In this document: positions 25,880 through 36,699 of the stretch, piece after piece
How the letters are laid out: each line of letters begins with the position of its first letter
Numbering within the stretch: the first letter of the stretch is position 1
DNA from: Anadara kagoshimensis
Lineage: Eukaryota; Mollusca; Bivalvia; Arcoida; Arcidae
Assembly (NCBI GenBank): GCA_021292105.1
Contig: CM037874.1
Span: 19,837,534 to 19,901,533, forward strand
Length of the DNA: 64,000 nt
Direction of reading: 5' to 3'
Position numbers and translations under genes: made by a program
Notes under the pieces: model-generated
What the model was told of the DNA's origin: nothing
Database searches by the model: none
What the model saw: only the letters and a program-made list of their open reading frames with translations

Positions 25880-27360
25880 AAGCTTTGTCCTCAAAATATG
25901 TTCATAGATCAATTTTATGTAAAATGCTGTAAAGCTGACACAATATTGTTTTTGAAAATTACTTTGTTTAATCTTCTCCTTGCCAAATATAATGTTTCAA
26001 GCAAAACGTTTCTGTTAAAATTCAGGCAAGATTGTATAGGAATGTTTTGTTCTCAAAGAATGGTCATAGATCATGTAAGTAAATATAAATGCTCAAAAGC
26101 AACAATATTACTTGATTCACTAGAACTATATCGGCCACAGATTTCTATATTACTGTCATTCGACAGATGAGCTTCGACTCAATTTTGTTAGCTCAATGAT
26201 AAGCTTTTGAAGTCTGTACTTTTTATGGTAGCGAATTACAGGGTATAAACTCAGATTTAGAAAAGCAGACATTGCCATAAGACAGTATCGCTTTACTATG
26301 TTTACATGCTGGTAATTACCGCTATTGACTTTTAATTTAGATGTGATGGTAAACTATAACGAGGTCACATTGACCCATATCGATCTATAGACTTTACAAA
26401 AGGGGGCAAATTTATTTATATCTAGGAATTATTGTATGGGTTTATATCATGTGTATACAGTATAGTACAGACCTGTCGAAAATCTAGAACTTGGTTAACA
26501 GACTTGTGCCGAATCTGTAGCTGATAGTTATATCCCGACGGCTTTTCGGCGGTTGCTTCTTGTAAACATGTATCTCTCGGCTACTGTTCAGCCACTGCCT
26601 ATCAATATCTCAGTCGTTCGGGAGCCGAGCTTCGACTCCTTGTCGTTAGCTAGCTTTTAAACCATCGACATGTCTCTACTGTACGTTCCTCAGACATTTC
26701 GTCAATAGAAATAGTTAATATGAATGTACCATTATTATGTGTTGTCAGGCTAAGACGTTGATATTGTATCAGGATCGTTCTTGAAAAAAAAATCAACATA
26801 CTGACGACGCCAATATTTAATTTTTCCATTCTTATGACTTCAAGTCAGTAACAATACCGTATCATGACGAATCATTTTGAGACTTAGATTTAGGATATAT
26901 GGTTTTAAACAAAACTAAAAATAGACATCTTGGAGCAGCAATATACATTGTAAGACTAAATGCCGACATGATTATTTTCTTCACATAAGGATTGTGTTTA
27001 ACCTTGTAGTTGACTTTTTTATATTTCGACCATTTCAAATAGACATAAATCTGCTTAAATCCCGACAAAAGATTTAGCCGACATTATTACTTTGTTCACA
27101 AAAAATACTTTATCTAATCTTGTCCTTAGTATGTTTCAGACAGAATCCTGTTAAAATTCAGGCCACATTTTATCGGAATGTTTTGTTCTCAAACTTGTCA
27201 GTAAATATAAAAGCCGACCTAATCATTCTGTTCACAAAAACACTTTATGTAATCTCGTCCTTGCGAATTATTACGTCTTAAGCACAGACAGATTCCTGTT
27301 GAAATAAAGGCTAGATTTTATCGGAATGTTTTGTTCTCAAAGAATGATCATAGAAAAATG
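25880..27360 (+). repeat. Repeats around GGAATGTTTTGTTCTCAAA
   Basis: Segments containing TTTAATCTTCTCCTTGC, TCCTGTTAAAATTCAGGC and GGAATGTTTTGTTCTCAAA occur at about 25.9-26.1, 27.1-27.2 and 27.2-27.36 kb. The last two are adjacent 160-bp units. Confidence 0.6.
26464..26684. mobile_element. Small inverted-repeat element M6 (MITE)
   Basis: Left AGTACAGACCTGTCGAAAA; right end TCGACATGTCTCTACTGTAC, slightly eroded. Paralogue of M5 through the 1.2-kb duplication. Confidence 0.6.
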
Positions 27361-27664
27361 TAGCCTCGAAACCAGCTTGTCATCAATCACAGAAGACGAA
27401 TATTCCGTGATGTGACTGCAATTCCCTATTGTGTAACTGCTATTGATTCCGAGCACGATTACACATACATATATTTTATTTCTTTTCCTTTAAGAAAACG
27501 GAAAAAAGTAATTACTACGATTCCTTCTGATAAAATTTTTCTCCAGGAAATGAAATTATGGCTCCTTCAAGTCGCTTTTGTCAGTTGACAGTATAAAGTT
27601 GTAACATTAAAATTCTGTCAATGGCATACTTTTTTTTAATTTTGTACGTCAAGATTTTTCCTAT

Positions 27665-27890
27665 TATTTCTCTGTGATCCAGTGGTTTGAAGCGCCAGTA
27701 TACGAAAGACTGTCTTTCATCGTCTAGATGAGGATTTCAGACAGCTCTTGATTTGTCAGTTCGCTTGCCGAAAGCTAATGGCATCCTGTTTTTATCCAAC
27801 TCCTAAGAACGGCACCCTCTATATAAATAAAGGAATCTGAATCTGGAACGTGGTGTAAAACACTACTTCCCCACGCTGCGATATACTACT
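27665..27890 (+). mobile_element. SINE fragment (family E) with tRNA-like head
   Basis: GTGATCCAGTGGTTTGAAGC resembles a tRNA A-box region. The body has TTGTCAGTTCGCTTGCCGAAA, shared with 17.0 and 38.2 kb. Confidence 0.45.
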
Positions 27891-27954
27891 TACCGTAAAC
27901 TCTTGTTTTACAAATATAATTTTTGAAAATATTTGTAACAATTTATTCCTTTCA

Positions 27955-28240
27955 AAAACAAATAAACTGGTCAATGCCTAAATCATAATAAAAAAAAAAA
28001 CCCAAAAAAAAAAAAAAACAAAGTAAAATCTTTTAAAACTGGAACATTAATTATAAGTTACACACGTAGACTTTCGTCAGGGAAGTGAGACAGGGTGTTC
28101 AGGAAGAGCAAGTATCTCCTATTTAGCTAGTTACATCCGACATGCGTAAAATCGAAATTGAGACCGATGGAACATGGGACTATGGGACGTGATAGATATC
28201 CAGTATACAGACACATCATACTAAATCATGAAACGAGAAA
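27955..28240 (-). mobile_element. Penelope-like element 3' end
   Basis: 3' terminus at AACAAATAAACTGGTCAATG, a long A-rich expansion, then TTCGTCAGGGAAGTGAG, GTATCTCCTATTTAGCTAG and GGAACATGGGACTATGGGACG. Remnants of the protein end reach about 28,240. Confidence 0.7.
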
Positions 28241-28249
28241 TTCCCGTTG

Positions 28250-28930
28250 TTTTAAAAACGAAACGCACATTTAGCAAAACCATCCCCAATAAATTGTGTA
28301 AAGCAGATACTTTTGATGTTTTTACTGTTTATATAATGTTCAAGCTGCATATCTTGTCATTGATGTTTTCTTTGTAACGGAAAACATATTTTTATATATC
28401 ACTAAGCTTGTATTTTTAATTTATTTTTGCATATTTGCATATCAGCGATTAAATAGAGTGTACAGAGTAAAGTGTTTTAACAGTTTTAACATCCAAAAAG
28501 CTTTAAATAAGAGGTTTGTCCTTTTTATACATTCGAACTGTTTGTTGTTTTCACTTGATGTTACCTGTATATACATTTCCACGTTCTGCTTTTGGTTTTA
28601 TTGCATTAAAAATAGGACTAAATTGTGATATATCAATAAGCAAGACAATCTTGATGAGGAATATCTTTCAGTATCTTTATCATAGGTTTTATCTCGCCAA
28701 TAAATCACACAATGTAGAGATAAAACTGTGAAGAAAAGTGGTGCATGTTCATACTGATATTGACTCATGCTAACAACTGGATATAAATCAAAATAACTTA
28801 TCGTTTGTACCAAAACCGTCAATTTCATATAACACATCTATTTTTAGCAGTTACATTTGACCTCAGTTAACCGACCGATGGTTTATATAAGACCATATGC
28901 ATTCCATTTTGTTTCTGGTCCTAGCTTATA
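28250..28930. other. No gene seen
   Basis: AT-rich sequence left of the hAT element. It contains no supported feature. Confidence 0.45.
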
Positions 28931-29120
28931 ATATAAGTTCAGGCCCGTAGGCAGGTATTTTAGAAAGGGGGTGCGAATTTGAAGAATGTTGTTACACGCA
29001 CCAACGGCGCGGTTGCGCACCGCAGGTGCGCCTTACTAGGGGGGTCGGGGGCATGCCCCCCCAGAAATTTTTTGAAACAGAAACGCAAAATGGTGCATTT
29101 TGGAGTATTTTAATGAACAA

Positions 29121-32100
29121 TTAGTAGTCAAATATGATGTTTTGAAGTTCCATTTTTCTTGGGTGTTTTTTGGCGAATACATCAACAACCTTATCGAGAA
29201 CAACTAGTTTTGCATAGTGAATGTGCATCAAAGCAAGGCCGGTTAATCTATTTTCGGTCATAGATGCCCTCATGTATGTTCTTAGCCTTTTGAGTGAACT
29301 TGCCCCTCGTTCACAAGAACAGCTTGTGATAGGTAGAGTACATGCTATTTGTAACAGAACATATATGTTTGGAAACCGGTCCTTATCACAAATCTTCAAT
29401 GCATCAATGAGAGTTGAGGGAGTGTTTTTAGTTTCAACGCATTTCTGTTTCCAAAGAATAAGTTCTGTTCCAAATGTTTCTACAGATGGAAGATCGTCAC
29501 CATACATCTCTATCGCTTCATCAAGGTTAGAATCAACTTTGGTCTTGATAACTGATGGAACAAGTCCTATTAGTAATGAACTCTTGACCGAAAACTCTGA
29601 AATAATAATAAATACCTGTTATAAAGTGAATTACATATACATAAAATTGGTCGAAAAGTGAATGGCCACAATATATGAAACACACTGAATTTATATTGTT
29701 TCCAATATAGAATTTAGTGTTTTAAATGAAACTTTAATTTTCACCTCAATTTGAAATAGGAATATTACTAAACATCTGTTACCAAATACTAGTAACTCAT
29801 ACTAATATTTTCAGAAAGATAATATACTTATATCCTGATTACCTGAAAATCTTTCCTTTAATTCCATTTTTATATGGTCAACAAATGGTACAGCTACATT
29901 TCTTTGGTAATATTGAAGAACCTGATGATGACATGGTTGTTTTTCACAAATCTCACAGTTTTCAACAGGGGTATTGGACCTATGCTCTTGTCTTTTGGCA
30001 ATCCTTGGCAAAGTAGGTGTTTCACCAACCTGAAAAGGTAACATCAAAGTAATAACAATAAGGAACTCCAAATGTTTATCCACTATGATATTATGCTGCA
30101 GATTAATATAGTTCAATTCGTTGATATTTTAGGTATTTAATTTTGCAATTACAATAAAGAGATTTTGAATGAGCAAAACATTTCTCTTTCATCAACATAT
30201 TTTCTATTTACAATTCTATAATTAATATTTTGTGAGATTTTATATTAAAAATCCTTGTTAGAAATTCACAGATGCCAAATAAACAGTTAACAATTGTTAA
30301 TTCTTCAGTGTTTTTAGATTCCTCACAAAAAGAGTGAAGTGATTATATGTTAATCCCCATTAGGATAACATGTGTTGTCAAGAAATTCAGTTAAAAAACT
30401 TTGATTCCAAACTTTAGCATGTGGTATGGAATGACACAAAGAGTAAGTGAAGGATGAGCGTTTTTGCTATATAACCAGATAGCTTTTTACCTTTTCAGCC
30501 ATCCTTACTGCTTGATCAAACCAATTCTGAAATAGTGGGTTGAAATTCTCCCTCATTGTGACATAGTCTTCTTGCACTTTACTTATCTGAAATAAACCGT
30601 TCCAAATGAATTAGGTTTTGCTGAGATAACATCGTGATACAAAGAATATATACTCACTGCAAATCAAAGTGAAATTGATCGAGTTCTCCAAAACATATAT
30701 TAAATTATAGACCAAAAACCTTTATCCTAAGGTTTGATTTGAGGTATCCATCTAGTGAAGAGTATCGTACTGTCATACCTTTCTATGTTCCTTTTGTTGT
30801 TATTTTTTTAAATTAGCATTTGTGACCGCCATATTTGAGTGGCAATGTCATATATTCAAAACAAATCCATTAGGTCCTTAATTATGATTTAATGTGCTTA
30901 CAGCAAAGAACAAAAAAGAAATTCATGGCGTAGTCTACACATAATAGTTCGTTTTATCGTTTTATATTCATTAGTTATAAGATTTTTTGTAAATTGAAAA
31001 TACAATGTGCGAATATGTAACTTACTTTCTGAATTGCACCCAAAATATCCAACTCTTTTTCTTGAAGACTCTTCGTTATCTCATCTAGTCTTGCCAGGGT
31101 CATGTATAATATCAAAAAATTGATAATAAAATCAAAAGATGTTATACTTTGAAGCAGTCCTGACGCATCTTTTTTGGAATCATTGTTCCAGTCCTTGAAT
31201 AGTTCCATCTGATTTAAATCTTCATGCATTCCATATGCAATGACTTCAAACGCCTTAACCATATAAACATAGGCTTGATAAAAATGCTTATACGATTCAT
31301 GGCGAACAGCCCATCTGGTGACACACAAATTCAACAATGGTTTTCTCTTGTTAGTATCAGGTATATCTCTTAAGATTATTGCTTTCAATAGGCCTTCTCT
31401 CTTTGGACTGTTATTAAAAAATAAACATACTGCTTTCATTTTGTCAATGACATTCCTAATTGATGGCAGTTTACATGAATGGACGATGACCAAGTTTAGT
31501 ACATGGCTACAGCAATGAGTGTATGTTGCAAGGGGAGCATGCTTTCTTATAATTTTTTGTACCCCTATAGATTCACTTGACATGTTAGGTGCACCGTCAT
31601 ATGACTGACCTCTCATATTCCGGACTTGAATATTCATTGCCTCCAAACCTGCTAGTATTTTTCCAGCGATATGTTCTCCAGTTATCCTTTCCAGCATAAT
31701 AAACTCTAAAAATTCCTCTCTAATATTTTGGTTTTCATCCAGAAATCGAATGCACAGTGGAAGGATTTCCTTGTTGTGAGATTCGACTTCATCCGCCATT
31801 ATTGCATAATATTTTGCTTTTTGTATTTCATCAATAATATTCTGCTTGATCATTGACCCTATTATTGATATAAGTTCGTTTTGTATGGATGGTGACAAAT
31901 ATGTGCTATTTTTGGCTGTAGGATGTTCCAAATTTTTTTTAAAAGTGCGTCCGATTCACTTAAAACTTTCAGCAAAGCTAAAAAGTTACCAGGATTCTTT
32001 GAAGAATCTTTTATATTTTCAATGTCTCCTCTTAATGCTATGTTTTGTCTTCCACAAAACAAAATCGTCTTAGCAATCATTTTTAAAATATGTCTGTTTT

Positions 32101-33650
32101 CTTTGCACCTGACCCTTTTCTCGTCGTTAACAATAAAAGGAAGTGTTCTCTCTGGCTGTTCGTGTTTCAACACAAAGTTTGCAGAATCAATGGCACATTC
32201 CATGTGATATTTAGAATTTGTATGCTCGTTAAGTTTTTCTTTAATTTTGTGCCACTGTGTGAATGGCTTGTTCACAAAATTGCTTTTATTTTCTCTGTTT
32301 CTACAAAATAAACTGCAATGAAGGCAGAATACACCATCAAGACATGGACTATAAATTGCCCATGTATATCCTTCTATCATCTTTGGTTTGAAAGACCTGT
32401 AACATCCATGAATAAAAGTAGATGGGAATATTTGTCCTGGTGTTAACTTAATATGGTTTGTCAGTAAATGATACTTTTCTGCGTCACTTAATCTTTGTAT
32501 TGCATTTAGGCATTCTTTTGGTGTCATCGAACAGTTTAAAATTCTACCAAGGTCAACCTTATATTTCTGTTCAATATTTGGAGCAGCATGAGTTTCGTCA
32601 TCGATCCGGTGAAAAACGTTTTCGATATGAGCATTCGCTGTTTCCATCTGAGCGTCTTCTGCTTCTATTTCAACATTCTCTGTTTTGAAGTATAATAAAT
32701 ATTAAATAAGAAATAATGAATACACAGTTTCATTTGTTGATGTATTTGTGTATTGGTGTATGGCTATAACAGCCGGTATAATTTGTAAATATACCACTTA
32801 ATTTTGCAACACCTTATCTGAATATAATTCCTCATCAGTAGTGCAAATGTAGTTAGACTTATTTTTAAGTTTATTTTGGATTTCAATTTCTTGATCTAAA
32901 AATTGAAAATTCAGAATATTTGAATTTCTGAAACACCCGGGTGCATTTCTCTTGTCAAAGACCACTGCGATAGCTCAGTTGGTAGAGTGCTCGCTCCGTA
33001 AGTGGGAGGTCGCGGGTCTGACCCAAGACTTGAGAGTGGGTTGTGACTGTTCTTTCGCCAAGCACTCGGGATTACGAAATGAAAGTCACGGTTCTTTCAG
33101 ATGAGAACTTAAAATAAACGAGGTCCCCTTTTACGGTAGGCGTGGCACGATAAAGAACCCTGCTGTATAATTCCATCAGCGCAACGCACTGGCAACAGTA
33201 CTGCAATTTCGCCTATAGCTGGCGACGTCTCGATATAAGCGAAATATTCTTGACTGGGACGTTAAACACCATTACTCAACTCAACTCACCTCTTGTCAAA
33301 GTTTGCATGTTATACTATGTAATTGATTTGGGGCCTTTGCTACGTTCTGTTATGTTTGGATTTAATTATATTAGGCATTGAAACATTTGCTTTGTTTTTG
33401 GCTTTTGCAGTAATATTGAATGTTTCTATCACCCTACAAAAATAAAGCTCTTGGTGGATGATTTGATGTCCATAAACCAGTTAACCACATCGCATAATAT
33501 TTAAAGCCACATGTTTATTTCAAGGTTGTAATAAGATGTGTATTGTGTTATCATTAAGAAGCATTGTTTCACATACTGCACATTTTAAACACCTGCATTT
33601 TTTTGGGGTGTGTGTGTGTTTTTTTTTAATTATTAATATTATCTTTATTT

Positions 33651-33682
<32 letters not shown>

Positions 33683-35148
33683 GTTTATTATTATTATTAT
33701 TTTTTATTATTATTATTGTTATTATTTTTTGGGAGGGTTCAAACCATGGCCGAGTCATAATAAAACTAAAACTTGAGATACTGCTTCCTCGCCTGGCGAG
33801 CAGTATCAAGAGGATTTTTGACTGGTTCATCCGGTGCCAGGATAATGTGACTGGGGAGTGGAACGTTTGTCTGCGGCATACCGACCCGGTAAGCTGGCAC
33901 CTTAAAAATGTAACAGGAGGGAGAAAAAATGCAGGGTCGGACCGGGGATCGAACCCGGGACCTCCCGCACTATAGGCGAGTGCTCTACCACTGAGCTACC
34001 CAGACCGCTACAAAAAGTCGCCCCGAGTGCGTGGTAGTGCCATGCAGACTATAAACACACATGCATGCCACATGCATTTATAAATGAACTTCTTACATAA
34101 CCCTTAGATTAAAACTTGCTCTCGTCACGAATAGCAGAAAAAATTGCTGATGCGACGTTAAACAACATTATAATCAACCAACCATATCTGAGAATTGATT
34201 CACTGACCTTACCGTAGGTTGATGGTTTTCATGGGGTTGTCCTGCTTTCTGCAGTTTAGAGTGACCGTCTTAATTCGAGGGAAATTATATTAAAAGGGCA
34301 CAAAACTTAAATCTTTTTAAAAGAACTGTGTAAAAACATATTTTACCTCCATCATATTCACTATTTACTTTCATTTTCTTGGTAGGTGGCAATAATTGAT
34401 CATCCCTTTGCTGATGTAGTTCATATGGATTGGCAGGTTTATATACAATTGGAATAAAATGGTTTGGTTCAAATGGTCTTCCATGTGTGTTGTCCAAATT
34501 TCCATCTCTTGACCACATTATAAATATGGTATTTTGATTGTTTGATGTAATAAGTGGTTTAACTACACCACTGATAATAGGTCTGATGTTATTGTTACAA
34601 TCTGGGTATACAGACCAAATATTATTGCCTATGACTGAAGCAAGACCCATTACATCAACCATACCAGACCATTGTCTATCTGTACATGTCATCCAAGCTT
34701 CCTTCTCAATAGCTTTAACTGGGTCACTTATAACACTGGCTTCATCTCTCAGCACAATTGAAAACAAATTACTGCTGTCATATGTTATCTCTGGACAATC
34801 TGCAGCCATCAGGAATTTTGGGTGATTAGAATATTTATCGGCATTAATGTAAATTTCTGCAGCTGTCATCATCCTTAAGATGTTTGCTAAAGCATATGAA
34901 CCGCTTAATAAAAATGACACAGAATTAAACAAACAATTTCCATTTCCAAGAGTTTTCACTGGAAATGCCTCGTGTTCAACAATTGGAATATCAAATGGCA
35001 TCAGTGCAGCACCCAACTCATCCTGTTCCAGTTCAGATAACTGCTGTGTTGAAAATTGGTGTATACTTAATTTTTTACGGTTATGTTCAACAATTTCTTG
35101 AACTCTTTTCTTGTTGTTTGACTCAATGGCAAATTTTAAGTCATTCAT
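29121..35148 (-). CDS. hAT transposase with N-terminal vertnin-like OTU domain
   Basis: Exons inferred from GT/AG borders with matching phases: 35,148-34,347, 32,679-31,026, 30,586-30,491, 30,029-29,843 and 29,596-29,121, about 1,071 codons. Exon 1 starts at a true ATG and encodes an OTU-fold domain (see 34,347-35,148). Exon 2 has a TTF-type zinc finger (CLHCSLFC, then WHKIKEKLNEH..S..H) and a DUF4371-like RNase-H core with candidate acidic residues in MADEVES and GQSYDGAPNMS, plus HCCSHVLNLV and TRW. The last exon holds the hAT C-terminal dimerisation block (SCSCERGASSLKRLRTYMR, then ENRLTGLALMHIHY). The layout resembles ZMYM1-like hAT proteins. One defect is seen: an A8 run at about 31,931-31,938 is one base short and shifts the frame between LLKK and the HPTAKN segment; a consensus error is possible. 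ATTAAA on the minus strand at 29,109-29,114 may be the poly-A signal. Confidence 0.85.
32961..33289 (+). mobile_element. Full-length tRNA-derived SINE, family A
   Basis: A perfect 12-bp target duplication CTCTTGTCAAAG flanks it (32,949-32,960 and 33,290-33,301). The head is tRNA-like: GATAGCTCAGTTGGTAGAG (A box) and CGCGGGTCTGACCC (B box). The body includes GACTGTTCTTTCGCCAAGC. The 3' end is GGGACGTTAAACACCATTAC followed by CTCAACTCAAC repeats. GACGTTAAAC 3' ends are common in mollusc SINEs. Inserted by target-primed reverse transcription using an unknown LINE. Confidence 0.9.
33640..34016 (-). mobile_element. tRNA-derived SINE, family D
   Basis: On the minus strand from about 34,010: GGGTAGCTCAGTGGTAGAGC (A box) and CCCGGGTTCGATCCCCGG (B box), then a unique body and a long A/(TAA) tail that appears as the T-rich 33,650-33,735 on plus. 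The tRNA part is very well preserved, indicating recent insertion. Confidence 0.85.
34017..34195 (+). mobile_element. SINE 3' fragment
   Basis: CTCGTCACGAATAGCAGAAA, then GATGCGACGTTAAACAACAT and AATCAACCAACC form a typical mollusc SINE 3' end in plus sense, head to head with the minus-strand SINE. Confidence 0.65.
34347..35148 (-). CDS. Exon 1: vertnin-like OTU-fold domain
   Basis: The 267 residues have an N-terminal helical stretch (1-60), then the OTU signature LGNGNCLFNSVSFLLSG with Cys72, and a late NHFIPIVY with His230. The aspartate usual before GNC is Asn here, so protease activity is uncertain. Residues about 163-213 (GLASVIGNNIWSVYP, IRPIISGVVKP, TIFIMWS) closely resemble the corresponding segment of vertnin, a vertebrate DNA-binding protein, in order and spacing. 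A phase-1 splice donor ends the exon in frame with the transposase exons. Beyond the donor the frame runs on only to a chance stop. OTU domains can remove ubiquitin; whether this one does is unknown. Confidence 0.75.
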
Positions 35149-35514
35149 TTTAGATCATAAGCTGCATAGGTTACTGTGGAAGAAACCTCGGTTTAATAAA
35201 ATCTAAATTTGACAAGGATACGGAACAGAATACGGAACACGGATATGTCCCAAGTTTCAAAACTCTCTCTTTAACGATCAAGTAATGATCAGGCAAAATC
35301 ACTCAACCATGAAAGTAGGTTAAATAATAATTGCGCATTTGAAGCGGCTAATTAAAGTAAGACTGTGTACTTCGTTTCGGCGACTTAATTACACATGTAT
35401 GTTTTCAGGTTTAATAGTGGTAAATGATTTTTAACGAGGCTTTAATAGTGCTTAATGGTTTTCAAAGGGGGGTGCGTTCGCACCCCTCGCACCCCCCCTG
35501 AATACGGGCCTGAA

Positions 35515-35651
35515 GTTATACAGGGCTTTGGCAGGTTACACGGCCCCATGTACCCCGTCAAAGATTTATGTACCCTGAGCCGCAGGCGAATGTTACATTC
35601 ATCTTTGACGGGGTACATGGGGCCGTGTAACCTGCCAAAGCTCTGTATAAC
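35515..35651. repeat. Near-perfect 51-bp inverted repeat abutting the hAT
   Basis: Arms 35,515-35,565 and 35,601-35,651 are reverse complements with one mismatch (GCAGGTTACACGGCCCCATG and its complement), around a 35-base loop. GC content is far above the surroundings. Parts recur to 35,905: CATGTACCCCGGCAG, and an inverted copy of CACCCTTCAAAG at 35,886-35,900. Apparent frames on both strands encode the same peptide only because of the palindrome. It is probably a foldback element into whose edge the hAT inserted. Confidence 0.8.
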
Positions 35652-36461
35652 GTTTTTGTCACCCTTCAAAGCGTAACCACTTGGATCTTTGTAACTTCCA
35701 TTTCGTATTTTGTGTGACTTGCGTAAGTTGTCGCCATGTTTGTTTACCGTAACTAGGCGTCAGAGATGTACGAGTTACTTCCCTTTTACCGCTAAACGTC
35801 GCGTGCGTTCATGTACCCCGGCAGATTTCCGAACATAGTTCCATGTACACCGGCAAGTTAACCAATCTCTATGCGAGAAATTTCTTTGAAGGGTGACAAA
35901 GTTTTACAATCATTTATTAACTAAGAGTTTTCTTGACTTAGATTAAGCATATTTTGGCAATAGTATTTTATTAAGAACTACCAAAAAAATATTTTTTTCA
36001 TTTTGTTTTTGAAAATATTGATATAGATGTTTGAACCTTAAAATGCTTTTCAAAACGAAACCTCAAATTCTTGGATATCTAATTATTGACAACATTTTTA
36101 GCATTCCAAATTAACCAGATTTAAGATAAGGAAGTCTGAGTAAAGAAAGGAGTGTGGAACTCAAGCCTGTCTCTATGATATGTGATGGTGATCTTAAGTT
36201 CTAAGATATTGATGCGACCGCTCTCAAAATTATATAAAAAAAAAAAATAAATAAATACAAACAAGCCCTGAATCTTATAAACAAGCATGAGTATAAACAT
36301 TAGCGATACATTATTGTTGTAAATGCTGCAACGTTGGAGATTTTAAATAAAGTACGAGTAACGTGTATCATATATATGGTTCTAAAACAAAAAAGAAGAC
36401 GAAAAAGAATTGACACAATCAGTATGCCAAGTCAGTTTTACAAGACTCAATTCTGATATTA

Positions 36462-36690
36462 CTGTAGATCACTTTTATTTCGCGAGAGATTTATTTTCGC
36501 GTAAATTCGCGACTCATCCCATTCGCGAATTTAATTATCACGCGAATATTTTCAGCACACAGATGACAGTATGTTGACATACATATGTTCTATTGAATAA
36601 GATAACAAACGCGAATTCAAATATTCGCGAATTAGGCCAAGATTCTCTTGACGCGGAATTTGCTACTCGCGAAAAATAAGTGATTTACAG
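36462..36690. mobile_element. TA-flanked MITE, 229 bp
   Basis: The ends CTGTAGATCACTT and AAGTGATTTACAG are inverted repeats, extended by TTTCGCGAG and CTCGCGAAA inside. The dinucleotide TA flanks each side, as in Tc1/mariner-type insertions. Several CGCGAA words make it CpG-rich. Confidence 0.75.
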
Positions 36691-36699
36691 TATTCATGT

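Larger units (their letters stand above)
24955..27100. repeat. 1.2-kb tandem duplication
   Basis: 24,955-25,900 aligns with 26,140-27,100 in the same orientation. Shared words include TTACAGGGTATAAACTCAGA, AGATGTGATGGTAAACTATA and ATTTCGACC near the right end. Each half carries one MITE copy (M5, M6) at the equivalent place, so insertion preceded duplication. No gene is included. Confidence 0.75.
32680..34346 (-). other. Intron 1 of the hAT gene, hosting SINE insertions
   Basis: Donor G|GTAAAAT follows ..YDG. The acceptor ACAG|AG restores a GAG codon and continues in frame with ENVEI. The phase-1 donor and the acceptor fit exactly, which supports exon 1 belonging to the transposase gene. The 1,667-bp intron holds a full SINE (32,961-33,289), a second reverse SINE and a SINE 3' fragment. 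Confidence 0.75.
28940..35512 (-). mobile_element. Complete autonomous-type hAT transposon, 6.57 kb
   Basis: The element begins CAGGCCCGTA and ends TACGGGCCTG, giving a 10-bp perfect terminal inverted repeat extended imperfectly by CAGG and a G-rich GGGGGTGCGA on both sides. It is bounded by the direct repeat AAGTT (28,935-28,939 and 35,513-35,517), a 5-bp target duplication. Most hATs make 8 bp, but groups with 5-6 bp are known. One minus-strand gene fills it (29,121-35,148). Subterminal palindromes are seen near 29,005-29,065 and 35,471-35,498. Both ends, a full set of exons and the clean target site suggest a young insertion. Confidence 0.85.

Noticed and set aside
29221..29661. 146-residue plus-strand frame
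   Set aside because: It is the antisense of the last transposase exon, which has clear domain and splice evidence.
32965..33040. tRNA gene candidate
   Set aside because: Good A and B boxes, but the sequence continues into a SINE body with a 12-bp target duplication; the same applies to 33,950-34,010, 8,940-8,993 and 54,345-54,405.
33536..33975. Phe-rich and Lys-rich frames
   Set aside because: They translate the T-rich tail of the minus-strand SINE.
35442..35676. Overlapping 75- and 73-residue frames on both strands with almost the same peptide
   Set aside because: This is a consequence of the palindrome at 35,515-35,651, not two genes.
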